The notes under the pieces are model-generated. The model did no database searches. It worked only from the letters and a program-made list of their open reading frames with translations, and was not told the origin of the DNA. This document shows positions 38,616-40,080 of a stretch of 40,080 nucleotides of DNA, piece after piece. The DNA is from Chthonomonas sp. UBA2387 (GTDB lineage Bacteria > Armatimonadota > Fimbriimonadia > Fimbriimonadales > Fimbriimonadaceae): positions 71,660-111,739 of the forward strand of contig DDSP01000032.1 of NCBI GenBank assembly GCA_002343445.1, given 5' to 3'. The translations under genes were made by a program, and so were the position numbers. How positions within the stretch are numbered: position 1 is the first letter of the stretch; each line of letters opens with the position of its first letter.

Positions 38616-40080
38616 TTACTCTTCAGCGGATTCGTCGGTGGCTTCGGTTTCCTTCGTTTCGTCGGCGTCCTCGGTCGAGTCGTCGCGCAGCAGGCCCTTG
38701 AGCATCCCCAAGCGCTCGCCGATCGTGGCGCCGCCAGCGGAGATCGTGCCGAGCCCTCGGCGGGTGCCGGAGATGAACTCGAACTCGTCCTCGTCGCGGT
38801 CTCGCCGACCACCTTTCTTTGCACCCTTCTTGCCGGGCAGCGTGCGGCGCTTGCCGTCGCGGTCGTCGTACTCGAAGGAAGGCGCGCTGCTGCTGCCGCC
38901 GCCGGCATCGGCACCACCACCGAGCGCGCGGATGCTGAGCACCATGCGCCGCTCGGACGGCTTGAGTTCGATGATCTGGACCTCGACTTCTTGGTCCTCT
39001 TCCACGGCGTCCTGTGGTCGGCGGATGCGGCGGACGGACATCTCGCTGAGCGGAAGGAACGCTTCGGCACCCTCGGGCAGTGCGACGAACGCGCCTCCTG
39101 TGACCAGGCGCCCGATCTTGATGGTGAGCTTCTGGCCCTCTTTGTAGTTCTCGCGGATGAGGTTCCACGGATCGGGAAGAACCTGTCGGTGGCCAAGGCT
39201 GATCTTGCCGATCTCCTTGTCCAAGCGGAGCACCATGACTTGGATCTCCTGCCCTTCCTTGAACATTTCGCGCGGGTGCTTGATGCGCGCCCAGCTCATT
39301 TCCGAAATGTGGAGCAAGCCGTCCACGCCCCCGAGGTCAACGAACGCGCCGTAATCGGTCAAGCGGCGCACCACTCCCGTGAGGATGTCGCCCGGCTCGA
39401 CCTCTTTGAAAATGTTGTCCTTGGCTTCGTCGCGCTTCTCGTCCTCGGCGTTCTTATTGGACAACACGACCTTTCGTCGGTCCCGGTCGATCTCGAGGAT
39501 CTTGAGAGGCAACGTCTGACCGACGTACTTTTCGATGTTGCGGAGTTTGCCGTTGCCGACGTGGGTGGCGGGGACGAAGCCTCGTACACCGATATCGACC
39601 ACGAGACCGCCTTTGACCCGCTCCAGAACAGGAGCATCCAAGGTGCGGCCCTGGCGCTCGGCTTCGACGATGGTGTCCCACAGCTCTTCGAAGTCGGCTC
39701 GCTTCTTCGAGAGGATGGGGTTGCCTTCGCGGCCCTCGGTCTGGATGACGACGACGTTGATCTTGTCGCCGACCTTGACGTGGTCCTCGGCCGAGACGAT
39801 GGCGCCGTCGGTGAGTTCGCCCACCGGAACGATGCCTTCGGACTTCGTGCCCAGATTGACGAACACTCGGTCGCGCTCCACATGGATGACCGTCGCTTGC
39901 AGCATCTCGCCCTTGCGAAGCGGCTTGTAGGCGCTTTCCAGTTCGGAAGAGGGCTGGCCCCCTTCGAGTGCGTTCAACGCCGCCTCAAACAGGTCGAAGT
40001 CGCTGACCGGCGCCTCGGGCGCTTGGGGTTCAGACTCGGCGGGCGAGGTCGTCGAGGCTTGCGGTGCGCCGTCGTTGGGC
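38616..40080 (-). CDS. rpsA: 30S ribosomal protein S1 (5' end outside window)
   Basis: Four S1 OB-fold repeats are visible, counted from a TTG at 39977: about 22-92 (GEMLQATVIHVERDRVFVNL), 107-175 (GLVVDIGVRGFVPATHVG), 192-263 (GDILTGVVRRLTDYGAFVDL, then GLLHISEMSW) and 280-350 (GAFVALPEGAEAFLPLSEMS). S1 binds mRNA on the 30S subunit and helps unfold and place messages. A charged, Lys/Asp-rich tail of about 100 residues follows the last repeat. The frame is open upstream to the edge with an acidic, Pro/Ala/Ser-rich extension (SEPQAPEAPVSDFDLFEAAL), so the true start lies outside. The four-repeat form is shorter than the six-repeat E. coli protein, as in many Gram-positive-type bacteria. Confidence 0.9.
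   Translation of the reverse strand, partial: PNDGAPQASTTSPAESEPQAPEAPVSDFDLFEAALNALEGGQPSSELESAYKPLRKGEMLQATVIHVERDRVFVNLGTKSEGIVPVGELTDGAIVSAEDHVKVGDKINVVVIQTEGREGNPILSKKRADFEELWDTIVEAERQGRTLDAPVLERVKGGLVVDIGVRGFVPATHVGNGKLRNIEKYVGQTLPLKILEIDRDRRKVVLSNKNAEDEKRDEAKDNIFKEVEPGDILTGVVRRLTDYGAFVDLGGVDGLLHISEMSWARIKHPREMFKEGQEIQVMVLRLDKEIGKISLGHRQVLPDPWNLIRENYKEGQKLTIKIGRLVTGGAFVALPEGAEAFLPLSEMSVRRIRRPQDAVEEDQEVEVQIIELKPSERRMVLSIRALGGGADAGGGSSSAPSFEYDDRDGKRRTLPGKKGAKKGGRRDRDEDEFEFISGTRRGLGTISAGGATIGERLGMLKGLLRDDSTEDADETKETEATDESAEE

Noticed and set aside
1..40080. CRISPR array, insertion sequence, retron or toxin-antitoxin pair
   Set aside because: No regularly spaced repeats, transposase, reverse transcriptase or recognisable toxin-antitoxin proteins were found on either strand.

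Overview
The window is GC-rich bacterial DNA in two parts. Bases 1 to about 20,685 are the right-hand (late) arm of a prophage with a siphovirus-type gene order, and about 20,690 to 40,080 is host chromosome. The boundary is a 3' fragment of a tRNA-Pro(UGG) gene (20635-20685) that I read as attR. The intact tRNA, the phage integrase and early genes, packaging and any recognisable lysis genes would lie left of the window. The host is not identified by anything decisive. Several host genes start 6-8 nt after a TANNNT -10 box, suggesting leaderless mRNAs, and the gene content (UPF0748/GH10-like, M14 peptidase, Kelch- and BNR-type secreted proteins, Wzz, YfhO) would fit Armatimonadota or Deinococcota-like bacteria. 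That placement is a low-confidence guess.

Phage part, left to right, nearly all on + with overlapping start/stop codons: Mu F/SPP1 gp7-like head protein (cut by the window edge), scaffold, two related decoration-like proteins, major capsid protein, and head-tail connector, closure and HK97 gp10-like proteins. Next comes an unusual block of two related beta-rich proteins plus a clan GH-A-like glycosidase. It is followed by a tail terminator fused to an Ig-like domain, tail tube, tail assembly chaperones with a textbook -1 slippery heptamer, a tape measure gene split by a one-base shift, a tail hub, a HELLH zincin-like protein, and three large distal tail/fibre proteins, closing with a strong terminator. 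Two genes run against this flow: a predicted secreted alpha/beta hydrolase (11269-12099) and a 30-residue membrane peptide (15117-15209). Each overlaps the stop codon of the gene before it and diverges from the gene after it.

Immediately right of attR lies a broken C-terminal piece of a tyrosine integrase facing the attachment site. This is what one expects if a second, now decayed, element once sat in tandem in the same tRNA.

Host part: a small secreted protein; a minus-strand operon (four-cysteine protein, lipoprotein, GT2 glycosyltransferase, TPR protein); two secreted + genes; a run of five closely spaced minus-strand genes mostly for exported proteins (UPF0748/GH10-like, CAP domain, Tat-exported, BNR sialidase-like, Kelch-like propeller); an M14 carboxypeptidase coupled to a YfhO-like membrane protein; a small membrane protein; a Wzz-like chain-length protein; three tandem related lipoproteins, two with near-consensus promoters and one broken; and ribosomal protein S1 at the right edge. 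Much of this region concerns the cell surface and glycans. I saw no CRISPR array, insertion sequence, rRNA or complete tRNA.
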